This document shows positions 10,683 to 21,444 of a DNA stretch of 62,000 bases, in pieces. The stretch is taken from positions 60,158,709 to 60,220,708 of the forward strand of contig CM043971.1 of the NCBI GenBank assembly GCA_014529385.2, given 5' to 3'. Every line of letters begins with the position of its first letter. The stretch's first letter is position 1. The position numbers and the translations under genes were made by a program. The notes beneath the pieces were generated by a model, which saw nothing but the letters and a program-made list of their open reading frames with translations, ran no database searches and was not told where the DNA came from. The DNA comes from Adiantum capillus-veneris (Eukaryota > Streptophyta > Polypodiopsida > Polypodiales > Pteridaceae).

Positions 10683-11314
10683 TTACCATTAAAAAAAGTT
10701 GGAGAGTATTGCGAAGGAGAAGATGGAAACACCACGCTACCAGTAGAATTCCAGGGAGTAGTTTCCAAAGCTATTTTTGAAAGTGGAGCGGAAGTTTCTA
10801 TCGCCACCAAGGAAATCTGGAAAAAATGGGGAAAACCGGCTTTAAGAGCTACCAGAATGAAATTACAATTGGCAGATGGGTTCATGGAGAAGCCTCTAGG
10901 ACTCTTAGAAAAAGTGATTGTCACTTCGTGCAGAATCCAGTATGAGCATACATTTGCAATAGTAAATTTCGACAAAAAGAACAATTATGAGATCATCTTG
11001 GGAAGACCATTCGCAGGATCGGAACTCCCAGCGTGGTTAGGGCAACAAAAAGAGCTATGGATGTGCGGAGCTTCACATTATGGGAGCTTAAAAAGAGAGG
11101 AATGCGTCTTAGAAAGAGCGATTGAGGACAAGGAGTATATTCCAGAACCTTTTCCTGAAGATGCCTCGGAACCTCTAGAATGGGAACACATACTAGCAAC
11201 ATTGGATGTCTGTACCATTACAGATATTCCAACAACAAAATTTTGCGACAAGGATGGCTATGATGTGCTACCCTACTACATGGTAAGCATTATACGAGGA
11301 GGAGATGAGACGAT
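10683..11314 (+). pseudogene. G1 protease in the normal position, active-site Asp changed
   Basis: Shifted by one frame relative to gag. The protein shows a retropepsin pattern: a hydrophobic lead (VVSKAIF), the motif ESGAEVSIA where DSGA/DTGA is expected, then MKLQLADG, and NYEIILGRPF as the closing turn. Retropepsins work as dimers, each chain giving one Asp; with Glu here this copy should be inactive. The frame continues into a linker (PLEWEHILATLDVC...) and is cut at 11314 by copia-1; it resumes at 16368. Confidence 0.75.
11310..11314 (+). other. Target-site duplication of copia-1, left copy (ACGAT)
   Basis: ACGAT directly before the LTR start; the same five bases follow the 3' LTR at 16363-16367. 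Confidence 0.95.
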
Positions 11315-11537
11315 TGTTACCATATACATGTGGTAGTGATGTGTGTGAACACACTAGGACCGCCGGGGCATTTTTTCCCTCTTTAGGAGGTTTTTTCCGA
11401 GCATTGTATATACGCCCATCACTCTAGGGCTATCTAGCTTTCCATTGCACACTAAGAAACACACTCTCTATTGTGTGCCTTGAGCTACTTCGTCTTCTCC
11501 AAGCTGTGTGTGTTTCTCTGCAACCCTAATTCCAACA
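11315..11537 (+). repeat. Copia-1 5' LTR
   Basis: 223 bp, TGTTACCATATACATG to TTCCAACA. A TATA-like GTATATAC at about 11407 may be the promoter core. Nearly identical to the 3' LTR, with single-base indels in the T-rich stretch near 11390. Confidence 0.95.
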
Positions 11538-11539
11538 AT

Positions 11540-11551
11540 TGGTAACATAGT
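11540..11551 (+). other. Copia-1 primer binding site, degraded
   Basis: TGGTAACATAGT occupies the position of TGGTATCAGAGC (initiator tRNA-Met) in copia-2. Several changes suggest it no longer primes. Confidence 0.7.
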
Positions 11552-11863
11552 AGGTTGCGTCCTCCCGGGCTTAGTCGCCAGCTGCTCCAGTACACGCCTG
11601 CTCACTTTCTCCAATTTCAGTGAGCTTTGGCGAGCGTTCGCAGGTCGACACATACTTCGGGTGAACTCGAAAAGCTCGGTCTGCTCAAATTTTTTATTTG
11701 GGCTCATTTCGGCCTCCGTTTCCACTACAGGCAGGTCTGCATAGGCAATTTCGTCATTTTGTGCAGAATTTCTGTCAGTGCCGTTTTCTGCATAACAGGT
11801 GCCTTATAGTCTTCTACGGTTTGTGCTATATAGCACGTGTTGTTCCCGCTCCATTTCTCCTAT

Positions 11864-12853
11864 ATGTTTGCTTCTGCTGAGGACAGGTTGGATGGGGACA
11901 ACTACCCTATGTGGGCTTATATGATGCAACATTTTCTTGTATCAAAAGGCATCTAGAACATTGTGCAGGGCATTGATGTACGTCCTGGTTCTGAGGATGT
12001 AGGTGATGTTGAGGATGTTGCACGTCTTGCTGCAAGGATTGCTGCTGTTAGAGTTGTTTTGCCTACGGTAGAACAAGCTCGTTGGGATGTTAAAGATGCG
12101 CAGGCTCATGCATTGATTGCGTTGTCTGTGAAGCGCACCATTGTTCCTCACATCCGTTCAGCAAAATCTGCAAAACAGGCTTGGGATATTTTGGCTGGTC
12201 TTTATGCAAGTCGCAATGAGGCTAAAATTGCTTTGCTGCGTAAAGAGCTGGAATCAAAGATTATGCATGAGGAAGATGACATGGACACTTTCCTTGCTAG
12301 TGTCAAGGATATCAATGAGCAGCTTATTTCTGCAGGTGAAGTCATTTCAGATAGTTCCCTTGTGCAGACTATTCTTGATGCCTTACCAGATTCTTACCAA
12401 ACTTTTGCTAGTACTTGGAGACTTATGACCCAATGAAATCCAAAAGTTGTCAAGTTTGATGCATTATGCACATTGCTGTTGCAAGAGTCGCTTTCGAGAA
12501 AAAACAGGACTAGACATCGTGCAGTTGAACAGGCTTTTATTGCTTCTCAAAGAAAGGGTGGTAACAGCAATGCAGCCACTTCTTATGGTTCTGCTATGAG
12601 TGGCAAAACTTCTGTTCCTAATGCTTCTGCTGGCAGCACTTCGTCTGGCAATTCTGGTGATAAGAGCAAAAATAAGATGCGTTGCCATTATTGCAAGGCT
12701 AATGATCACTTGATCAAGTCGTGTCCTAAGTTGAAGGCCAAAGAGGCTAAGAAGAAAGAGGGTGGTTCCACTGCAAATGCTGGTTCCACTACAAATGCAG
12801 CCATTGTTGAGTCTTCTGTAAAAGGAGACTGTGATGCTGATGTTGATGCATAA
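11864..12853 (+). pseudogene. Copia-1 gag
   Basis: Same frame as copia-2 gag but the normal start is deleted; the first available Met (11864) corresponds to an internal Met of copia-2. Stops at 11954 (TAG, where copia-2 has Trp), 12434 (TGA, Gly in copia-2) and 12851 (TAA, Glu in copia-2). The coat domain (AYMMQH, then LYASRNEAKIALL) and a zinc knuckle CHYCKANDHLIKSC (CX2CX4HX4C) are still readable. The product would package element RNA; this copy cannot make it. Confidence 0.9.
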
Positions 12854-13347
12854 TGGGCTTTTAGCACAGAGTGCACTTACAATCCTGTTGTCCATGATGC
12901 ATGCTTGTCAGTTGCTGCAGATTCACATGTGTGGTATTTCGACAGTGGTGCTACAAAGCACATTACCTCACATCGTGAATTGTTTACCTCTCTCGAGTCT
13001 GTTTTGGTGATGATACAGTTCATGATCTCAGTTTTGGTGATGAAATTGTTGCATCTGACCTTTTGTGTCGTGGGCTGTATAAGCTCACTTTGTATGACAA
13101 GTGTGGACAAAATTTTACAAATGCTGTTGCAGATTCCAGGGCTATTTCAGATGCAAAACTTTGGCATGCACGTTTTGGTCATCTGAATTTTGCCAATTTG
13201 TTGCGTTTGCAGAAATCTGATATGGTTGATTCTTTTCCGCCTCTTGAAGCACCTGTCAAACATGTTTGTGAAGGTTGTATTTTGGGTAAGATGCAGCGTT
13301 CTAAATTTCCAAAGGATGGTTCAATTCGGGCCACATGCAGGTTGTAG
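12854..13347 (+). pseudogene. Copia-1 protease remnant and pre-integrase zinc domain
   Basis: Protease motif WYFDSGATKHIT is present at about 12931-12966. About 200 bp that follow it in copia-2 are missing, removing most of the protease and shifting the frame. The pre-integrase part (LWHARFGHLNF, then CEGCILGKMQ) is readable up to a TAG at 13345. In copia-2 this codon is CAG. Confidence 0.85.
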
Positions 13348-13350
13348 CTT

Positions 13351-14277
13351 GTGCATAGTGATGCTTGTGGGCCCATGCAAACTCCGTCCTTGGGCAATTA
13401 CTTGTACTTTGTGACTTTCATTGATGATTACTCTAGGCATGCATGGGTATTTCCGCTTAAAGCGAAGTCCAAAGTTTTTATGTGCTTCAAACAATTTCTG
13501 GCTATGGCTGAAAATGTCTCGAAATGTACTATGGGCATCCTCCGTTCCGATCGAGGGGGGGAGTATATGTCTCATGAATTTAATGCATTTCTGGCTAGTC
13601 GTGGGATAGAACACCAATGTATAGTGCCTTATACACCTCAGCAAAATGGTGTTGCTGAGAGGAAAAGCAGGTCACTTACGGAAATGGGCATCCTCCGTTC
13701 CGATCGAGGGGGGGAGTATATGTCTCATGAATTTAATGCATTTCTGGCTAGTCGTGGGATAGAACACCAATGTACAGTGCCTTATACACCTCAGCAAAAT
13801 GGTGTTGCTGAGAGGAAAAGCAGGTCACTTACGGAAATGGCACGATGTATGGTCAAAAGTCAAGCTTTGCCGCATTCTTTTTGGCTTGAGGCCATCATGT
13901 GTGCCACTTATGTACTTAGCAGGTGTCCTACAAAAGCTTTGCAGTCTATTACTCCATATGAAGCATGCCATAATAGAAAGCCTTCTATTGAGCACATGCG
14001 TGTTTTTGGCTATTTGGCATATGCTTTGGTGCCACAAGTGCAGCGTAGAAAATTGGATGATAAGACTGTCAAATGTATTTTTGTTGGTTATAGTGCCGAA
14101 AGCAAAGGTTACAGGTTGTATCATCCGCAAACAAAACGTATTCTGGTTTCACGGGATGTAGTGTTTGTGGAAGATTCTGTTCAGCCCTTGCTGTCATGTA
14201 CTAGAGACAGTAATGTAAGCTACAGGGCATTTATGACACTGTGTTGCCTCTTTTCAGTGGTGGAAATACAAATGTAA
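13351..14277 (+). pseudogene. Copia-1 integrase with duplicated catalytic segment
   Basis: The integrase core starts LHSDACGPM, FIDDYSRHAWVFPL. The second Asp (RSDRGGEY) and the Glu (NGVAERK), 35 residues apart, occur twice because a 51-codon segment is repeated in tandem and in frame. The downstream part (SFWLEAIMCATYVLSRCP, then VFGYLAYAL) follows normally. A one-base deletion near 14220 shifts the frame and ends the ORF early. The enzyme would insert element cDNA into the genome; with the repeat the fold is probably disturbed. Confidence 0.9.
13531..13836 (+). repeat. 153-bp in-frame tandem duplication in copia-1 integrase
   Basis: Copies at 13531-13683 and 13684-13836 differ at one base (ATA/ACA, Ile/Thr). 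Each holds the Asp-X35-Glu part of the catalytic triad. Copia-2 has a single copy at 59544 onward. Confidence 0.97.
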
Positions 14278-15061
14278 GTTCCAATGAGGCAAATGTACAA
14301 CCTATGGGGGTTTCTGAAAATGTTTAAGATCAGCCTATTACTGATGCAGATGTACATGATGTACTTGATGGATGAAAGGGCTGAAAATGAGCAGGCTAGA
14401 GGTATGCCAAAATGGCTGATGCACACTTTTCGTGACAGTAAATTGGATGCACCTTTGTCTAGTCGTACTCGTTCAGGCTCTCGCCATGCATCTTATGTAT
14501 CAGATTGTTATGCTTTGGCTGTGTCTAGCTTACATGATGTTGAGGAGTCTGTGTCTTTTGATGAAGCACAGAACTCATGCAATCAGAATATGATGCACTT
14601 ATAGAAAATGACACATGGACTTTATGTGATTTGCCTCCTGGCAAAAAGGCCATTGGTACAAAGTGGGTTTACAAGTTGAAACGCAAACCGGATGGTGAGA
14701 TTGATCGCCATAAGGCTCGACTTGTTGCAAAGGGTTATGCACAACAAAAAGGCATAGATTATGAAGAAACTTTTGCTCCCACTTGTCGTATGACTACTGT
14801 GCATTTTCTATGTGCATTGGCAGCTCATTTTGGTTGGGATGTACATCAATCAGACATTGTTATTGCTTTCTTGAATGGTGACATATTTGAGGAAGTTTAT
14901 GTAACGCAGCCTCGCGGTTTTGTCATAAAAGGACAAGAGGACAAAGTGTGCAAATGTAACAAGGCTTTGTATGGGTTGAAGCAATCTCCTCGTGCTTGGT
15001 ATGAGAAAGCTGACACTCATTTGGTCAAACAAGGCTTCGTAACAGTCCAACAGAAAGCACA
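14278..15061 (+). pseudogene. Copia-1 reverse transcriptase, N-terminal part
   Basis: Runs from the variable linker (SSRTRSGSRHASY) into RT: TWTLCDLPPGKKAIGTKWVY, RLVAKGYAQQKGIDYEETFA, LNGDIFEEVYV, ALYGLKQSPRAWY. About 20 bases are missing at 14577 relative to copia-2 and the frame changes there. A lost T near 15036 (GGCTTCG against GGCTTTCG) shifts the frame again. Confidence 0.9.
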
Positions 15062-16061
15062 TTGTATGTAAAGCGTGAGGGTGATGTACTTCTCATTGTG
15101 GTTCTTTATGTCGATGATCTGCTGATCACTGGACCAAATGACAGACATATTGCTGAATTTAAAGCTGATTTGAATGCTACTTTCAAGATGAAAGATTTGG
15201 GGCTGTTGCATCATTACTTGGGTATACAGTTTAAGCAGTGTGATGGTGGTATTGCCTTGTGTCAGAAAAGTTACATAGAGACATTGTTATGTAAGTTTGG
15301 ACTTGAGGATTGCAAACCTATTGCCACTCCCATGGAAACACGTTTGAAGTTGAGTCTACATGATGCTGGTGATCCTGCTGATGTCATTCTTTACCAAACT
15401 GTTGTTAGCTGCCTCATTTATGTATGCAACACGAGGCCAGATATTCAGTTTGTAGTCTCACAGGTCAGCAGATTTATGCATAGCCCAGGGTCTAAGCATT
15501 GGCAGGCTGTCAAGAGGATTTTCCGCTACCTTAGTGGCACTTTACATCTTGGCTTGTTTTATGCCAAGGGGGGATCATTGCCACCAGACTTACATGCTTT
15601 TTTGGACTCAGATTGGGTTGGTTGTTTTGACACGCGAGTGTCCAGAAGTGGTTTTTGTTTCATGCTTGGCAGTTCATGTATATCATGGTTGAGCAAGAAG
15701 CAACCTACTATGGCCACTTTGAGTTGTGAGGCTGAGTACAGGGCAGTCTTCACAGCTACGGTTGAGTGTGTATGGCTCAGACGCCTTATGGATGATTTGG
15801 GTGTTGGACAGGACATTGCCAACACTATCTACACTCACACTTAGAGCGCATTGACAGTTGCGAGGAACCCAGTTTTTCATGCTCACACAAATCACACTGA
15901 GGTGCATTACCACTATGTCAGGGAGAGGCTCTCAGCAGGAGAGATCAGCTTGGCTTATGTGCCAACATAGGACAACCTTGCAGATCTTTTCACAAAGGCA
16001 TTGTCTCGTGAGAAGCTTGAAGCTTTCCGCAAAGCTTTGGGCTATCCCCTTTGTGGACTGA
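15062..16061 (+). pseudogene. Copia-1 RT C-terminal part and RNase H
   Basis: Contains the RT active-site motif LYVDDLLITG, then LGIQFKQCDGG, CNTRPDIQF, and RNase H motifs LDSDWVG (AFSDSDWAG in copia-2) and CEAEYRAV. A TAG at 15842 (Gln in copia-2) and lesions after it break the C-terminal end, where the third acidic motif TDSQSA has become THT followed by the stop. RNase H would degrade the RNA template during cDNA synthesis. Confidence 0.9.
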
Positions 16062-16126
16062 TCATGTCCTCAGGGCATGGCATTTCCCTTTACTCATGTG
16101 CCAGCTCTCGTTCACCACATCACTCC

Positions 16127-16134
16127 AGGGGGGA
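16127..16134 (+). other. Copia-1 polypurine tract
   Basis: AGGGGGGA, two bases before the 3' LTR start; the expected primer for plus-strand DNA. Confidence 0.8.
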
Positions 16135-16136
16135 TT

Positions 16137-16362
16137 TGTTACCATATACATGTGGTAGTGATGTGTGTGAACACACTAGGACCGCCGGGGCATTTTTTCC
16201 CTCTTTAGGAGTTTTTTTCCCGCGAGCATTGTATATACGTCCATCACTCTAGGGCTATCTACCTTTCCATTGCACACTAAGAAACACACTCTCTATTGTG
16301 TGCCTTGAGCTACTTCGTCTTCTCCAAGCTGTGTGTGGTTCTCTGCAACCCTAATTCCAACA
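16137..16362 (+). repeat. Copia-1 3' LTR
   Basis: 226 bp, TGTTACC to CCAACA, followed by the target duplication ACGAT (16363-16367). It differs from the 5' LTR at a handful of sites. Confidence 0.95.
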
Positions 16363-16367
16363 ACGAT

Positions 16368-16852
16368 AGAACCACCAGAACAAGAAGAGTTTTATAACTC
16401 CTCTGAACATCTGGAAGTAAACAACGATGCAGATAATGAATGTTCAGACAACTCAAGTGAGCGTGCACGGAAAACAGAGAATATCAAGTTTTATGATTTT
16501 GCTAATCAGCACCCTAGACTCCAGGAACTCTATAGGAGGAAACGAGCAGGAAACAAAGCGAGAGAGAACCTGATGCCCAGGATGAAAGATAAAACTCACT
16601 ATTTGATGCTTGTAAAAGCAGAGGATTGTGTAAAAGATCAAATATCAGGAAGATTCTCAAAAGTTTGAAGGTAAAGAACGTAAGAGGAAAAAAGACAAAT
16701 ACAAAAAGCTAAAACAGAAACAAAATCACAAAAATCTCAAAACTTAAAAAAAGAAACAACGAAAGACCAAGAGTGGGCCAAACTGGAGCGTAAACAGAAA
16801 TACCAAGAACTGAAATGGTCTTTACGAGAAATATGGACTACTGAGGGAGATA
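16368..16852 (+). pseudogene. G1 pol, linker between protease and RT
   Basis: Continues the G1 frame cut at 11314. Glu/Asp/Asn-rich (PPEQEEFYNSSEH...), then basic (ELYRRKRAGNKARENLMP), closed by TGA near 16666. After that the reading is Lys/Gln-rich with no domain recognised. It is interrupted at 16858 by the next insertion and resumes at 21150. Confidence 0.6.
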
Positions 16853-16857
16853 GTGAT
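16853..16857 (+). other. Target-site duplication GTGAT, left copy
   Basis: GTGAT directly before TGTAAGG; the same five bases follow the terminal CACA at 21145-21149. Confidence 0.9.
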
Positions 16858-17293
16858 TGTAAGGTCCCTCCCTAAACCCTAGAGCCATTCAAAAAATTTT
16901 CGGCCTAGAAAATAATATAGAAAAAGTAAGACCGACAAAGAAGTTATATGGACAAACGGAACTTTTACTCCAGAATGAAAAGACGAGGATATTTCAGATA
17001 AGAAATTACGTCATCCCTATATTTTTTCTTTAAGATTAAAATTATTTTTATACTTCTTCGTCAAAAGCCGCGTGGGAACTCATCTAGATTGAGAACTAGG
17101 AGAAAAAGGGACTAACTTGATTGAAAGATAAAGTTAAGAGATAAGAACTAAGAAGAAAATTGGGATCCAATAGGAATTAAGAAGAGAAATAGGGTCCAAT
17201 AGCATTTGAGAAGAGAATTTGGGGTCCAATAGGAATTGAGAAGAGAATTGGGGTCTAATAGAAATTGAGAATAGAATTTCACCCACCATTTCC

Positions 17294-17301
17294 TATATAA
17301 A
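17294..17301 (+). promoter_or_regulatory. TATA box of the giant LTR
   Basis: TATATAAA in the context CCTATATAAACACCCCC, about 435 bp into the LTR and followed by a pyrimidine-rich leader. It fits a plant RNA polymerase II promoter; the transcription start was not determined. Confidence 0.65.
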
Positions 17302-17639
17302 CACCCCCTCTCCTTTGTATTTTGACACACACATATTGCTAAGCTACTTGCATACTTGCCATGCTCAAGACTATGCTTAAGTAAACCTTGCTCTTGCTCT
17401 CTACCTGTCTTCAAGGCCAAACCCTCAACTCTCTCCCTCTCTTGAAGGCCAAACCCTTGAGGGTTTTGTGAAGAAGCTCCTCTCTCCTTCCTCTTCACCA
17501 TAAATTCCTTTCCTTCTTCCTTGAACCTCACATCTCTTCAAGAAGGACTTCAACCCCATTTCCTTCTTGTTTAGAGGAGGTAATCTTCATTTCTAGTAGG
17601 ATTAATTAATCCATGTGTTTTAATATTAGGAAGGTCTAT

Positions 17640-18310
17640 GTGCATCATTTTTTGTTTAAGCTTTAATGGTAACCTTGGAATTAGGGCTAAGTATTAATGG
17701 TAGTTATGCATCATAAAGTTAAGCTTCAAAAGTAGATTTGCACTCGTAAGCTAAGCTTTAATGGTAACTTTGCACTTAAATGTAAGCTTTAGTGACTACT
17801 TGCATTTTTAGGTTGAAGCTTTAATGGAAACTTTGCAATTACGGTTAAGTGATAAGAGTATCTACGCATCATAAGTTAAGCTTCAAAGGTAGATTTGCTC
17901 TCTTAAGCTGAGCTTTAATGTTAACTTTGCACTTAGATGTAAGCTTTAGTGATTACCTTGCATTTTTAGGTTTTAAGCTTTAATGGAAACCTTGCAATTA
18001 GGGTTAAGTGATAAGAGTATCTACGCATCATAAAGTTAAGCTTCAAAGGTAGATTTGCACTCGTAAGCTAAGATTTAATGGTAACTTTGCACTTAGATGT
18101 AAGCTTTAGTGATTACATTGTATTTTTAGGTTTTAAGCTTTAATGGAAACCTTGCATTAGGGTTAAGTGATAAGAGTATCTACACATCATAAACTTAAGC
18201 TTCAAAGGTAGATTTTCTCTCGTAAGCTAAGCTTTAATGGTAACTTTGCACTTAGGTATAAGCTTTCATGACTACCTTGTATTTTAGGTTTAAGCTTTAA
18301 TGGAACGCTC
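17640..18310 (+). repeat. 158-bp tandem repeat, about four copies
   Basis: The landmark (G/A)CATCATAA followed by a TTAAGCTTC word recurs at 17708, 17866, 18025 and 18184 (spacing 158, 159, 159). Each unit also contains sub-repeats of AAGCTTTAATGG and related words. Confidence 0.93.
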
Positions 18311-18346
18311 AAAAACTCATAAATTATAGGATGACCTTTTAGCTTC

Positions 18347-19985
18347 CTAAAAAATGGAAAGCTAGGTACCATAAGAAAAGAGTAGTTGTCTAAGCTCGAT
18401 AGAAGTAGTTCAATTTTTGGTATTGAAGAGTATTTCTAAAGTTTTCAATTTCAAGTTTGTTTGCAAATACGGGATGGGGGAGATAGGGGATAACTTCGCG
18501 GAATTGATCTCCGTGTTGTTTAAACCGAAAACTCTACAAGCTTCCATGGAGATGCCCCATGGATGGCAAAGAATTGCAAAAACCTGGGAATCGACAAAAC
18601 GGGGATTGAACTTTAAAAAAAGTTGGCATTTCCGAAGAGACATTAACCACCCATCAAATGCCTATGGCAAAAACTTGCTTGTATTTTCTAAATAAACTTG
18701 GTTGGTAGATAATTAAAGAAAGTGGGAATTAAGGTTGATAAATGAATGAACCTGGAAATTACCAACTAGGAGTTAAAAAGGAATCTCGAGAGGTGATAGG
18801 GATATCCCATTGCAAAACCTAAATTTAACTAGGAGTTTTGAAGATTGTCTGGAAATGACCGGGAACCAAGATGGATCTTCTTGGGGTCAATTTGATTGAA
18901 AGGCCGGCCCATTGAGAGGATTCTCTTGGGGAACTTGTCGGAGATTGGCCCTTTTCGACTAGGGTAGTGTAACCGGCAAGTTGTTATACCTAGGTCATTC
19001 ATGCCCGAGGGATAAGGGATGAATGGGTTTGTTTTATTTTTTCCCGGTCGGGGTGAAGTACTCGCGGTATCTTATTGGAAATTGGCCATAATCCGGGTAT
19101 GGCCTGATACCAATAGTTGGATGAGAAGGTTATACTCAGGGAGGATGATGTGAATTTAATTAAGAAAATTTTCCTAAAATGGAAAGCTAGGTACCATAAG
19201 AAAAGAGTAGTTGTCTAAGCTCAATAGAAGTAGTTCAATTTTTGGTATTGAAGAGTATTTCTAAAGTTTTCAATTTCAGGTTTGTTTGCAAATACGGGAT
19301 GGCGGAGATAGGGGATAACTTCGCGGAATTGATCTCCGTGTTGTTTGAACCGAAAACTCTACAAGCTTCCATGGAAATGTCCCATGGATGGCAAAGGATT
19401 AAAAACCTGGGAATCAAGAAAAACTGGGATTGAACTTAAAAAGTTGGCATTTTTGAAGAGACATTAACCATCAAATGCCTATGGCAAAAACTTGCTTGTA
19501 TTTTCTAAATAAACTTGGCTAGTAGATAATCAATGAAAGTAGGAATTAAGGTTGATAAATGAATGAACCTGGAAATTACCAACTAGGAGGTAAAAAGGAA
19601 TCTCGAGAGGTGATAGGGATAGCCCATTGCAAAACATAGATTTACCTAGGAGTTTTGAAGATTGTCTGGAAATGATCGGGAACCAAGATGGATCTTCTTG
19701 GGGTCAATTTGATTGAAAGGCCGGCCCATTGAGAGGATTCTCTCGGGGAACTTGTCGGAGATTGGCCCTTTTCAGCTAGGGCAGCGTAACCGGCAAGTTG
19801 TTATAGCTAGGTCATTCATGCCCGAGGGGTAAGGGATGAATGGGTTTGTTTTAGTTTTGCCCGACCGAGTAAAGTACACGCGGTATCTTATTGGATAATC
19901 CGGGTATGGCCTGATGCCAATAGTTGGATGAGAAGGTTATATTCAGGGAGGATGATGTGAATTTAATTAAGGAAATTTTTTCGAC
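18347..19985 (+). repeat. Tandem pair of about 825-bp units
   Basis: 18347-19171 and 19172-19985 share start (ATGGAAAGCTAGGTACCATA) and end (GATGATGTGAATTTAATTAA) with few differences, mostly small indels. The two copies inside one LTR indicate a recent segmental duplication. Confidence 0.93.
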
Positions 19986-20964
19986 TTGGTTGCTTAAAAA
20001 GGAACTGGAAAGGCTAGGAATATAGGGGCTATCCTGTGCATCTATCTCCAGATGGTGCTATACCTCTCGAAATAAAATGCTTAGGAAGGAATGATTAAAT
20101 TACTTGAGGAGCCTTTCCCAAACACTTAATTCTGGGAAATATTGTGAAGGTATTGCCATTTTGATGGCTTGTAACCGATTATCTTGGCCTGAATGGGGAG
20201 GCAAGATGAATTGGTTCAAACTAAATGTGTTCCATGATTAGTTAGGAAACTAGTTACAAGCTAATTATAGCAGATAAAGAAAAGAAAATGAACTAAAAGT
20301 TTCTAAATAAAGATCTGGTGGGAACAACCAAATGAATTTCCCTGAACAAGGGTATGCAACAGATTGCATGCTGCTTGTTGTTTGATGATGTCTGATAGAC
20401 TACTGTCTTCCTGATTTTATGGTAGTTAAGTACTACCTCGGGAAGGGATTTTCATGAAATGGTTCGGTGGGTGGGCAGACCCGAAGGGTCAGATGGTCGG
20501 ATGTTGATTTAAAAAAATTATGTTAAATTCTAGGACTACGTGGGATTAAAAAATGGGTAATCGGGGACGAGCGAGACCAGGTAGGATTGCAAGATCCCTC
20601 TTCTTAGGAGAAAGTGATAACTGTCATGTTTGCTTGTCAGGAAAAAGGAGTTATCGCCATGAACCAAGGGAGAACAAGAAAGCAAGAGCAGATCCTCAAG
20701 TTAAAGATCAAGAGAATCAAGACTAAGGACCACGATTTTGGGTGCGGAAAGCTGTCAAGGGAAGATTGATTATGAAAAGCGGATAGAATCGTTGAATGAA
20801 GGGATGTGCCCCCTTGGGTTGGCTTTCGAGATAGACCGGAGTCTTGTCTGAGTGTCGGTCCCAAGTGGGAGGGATACCTGAAAATAGATCTACGTCATTC
20901 CCTCGAACAGTCTGGAGGACTAAGGGAGGTGAGTGGGATCGAGTCTGGGTATGGCCCTCACAAG

Positions 20965-20976
20965 TGGTATCAGAGC
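20965..20976 (+). other. Primer binding site TGGTATCAGAGC
   Basis: Exact complement of the 3' end of plant initiator tRNA-Met, two bases after the LTR terminal CACA. Confidence 0.9.
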
Positions 20977-21149
20977 CCCAGAAGGATGTACCCCCTTGGG
21001 TTGGCATTCGAGATGGTCCGGAGTCCTGTCTGAATGTCGGTCCCAAGTGGGAGGGATACCTGCAGATAGATCTATGTCACTCCCTGGAACGGTCTGGAGG
21101 ACTGAGGGGGGTGAGTAGGGTCGAGTCTGGGTATGGCCCTCACAGTGAT

Positions 21150-21444
21150 GGTAAAGGGGAGTCAGAAAAGGGAAACATGAATGTACCATCACACTATCGA
21201 AAATTCACCATCCAGGACATAAAAATCATAATGACACCACCAGTCTGGGAAAGAACAAACCAAGAATCTTACGATGGGCCAGAAAATGCAAAAAGGATAG
21301 ACCTCGCGGAATCACGTGAGAAGCCTCAGCCGTTCTATATAGCAACTGATTTAGAGCCTAGAAGAAGAACGGCTAACACAACTTCTCAAGAAGTATAAAG
21401 ATGTGTTTGCATAGTCCTACAAAGACCTCAAAGGAGTTGATCCA
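21150..21444 (+). pseudogene. G1 pol, segment just before RT
   Basis: Resumes the G1 reading after the insertion: HYRKFTIQDIKIIMTPPVW, then LEPRRRTANTTSQEV, a short ORF ending at 21398. In an overlapping frame the usual lead into gypsy RT is readable (LLKKYKDVFA, a TAG where Trp is usual, SYKDLKGVDP). Confidence 0.65.

Larger units (their letters stand above)
11315..16362 (+). mobile_element. Copia-1: complete but decayed Ty1/copia element inside G1
   Basis: Two LTRs with TG...CA ends, a perfect 5-bp duplication, and the order gag, protease, integrase, RT, RNase H that defines Ty1/copia. Length 5048 bp. It inserted between protease and RT of G1 and split that reading frame. Compared with copia-2 it lost about 68 bp at the gag start, about 200 bp after the protease motif and a stretch before RT, gained a 153-bp tandem duplication in integrase, and has several stops and frameshifts. 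The LTRs differ at only a few positions, so most damage is either fairly recent or was copied from an already broken template. Confidence 0.95.
16858..20962 (+). repeat. Giant 5' LTR (about 4.1 kb)
   Basis: TG...CA ends and the adjoining primer site define it. It holds a good TATA box (17294), a 158-bp tandem array (17640-18310) and a tandem pair of about 825-bp units (18347-19985). The unusual length comes largely from these internal duplications. Confidence 0.75.
16858..21144 (+). mobile_element. Insertion composed almost wholly of a 4.1-kb LTR
   Basis: Bounded by GTGAT duplications, TG at the left and CA at the right. The stretch 16858-20962 ends CCCTCACA and is followed after two bases by TGGTATCAGAGC (20965-20976), a perfect initiator-tRNA primer site, so it is best read as a 5' LTR. 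Only about ten bases later the last about 160 bp of the LTR start again (to 21144). The element therefore lacks all internal coding sequence and most of its 3' LTR, probably by deletion. No ORF of significance is present. Confidence 0.8.

Noticed and set aside
20637-21192. Overlapping ORFs on both strands near the giant LTR end
   Set aside because: They arise from the duplicated LTR end around the primer site; only the part after 21150 belongs to G1 pol.
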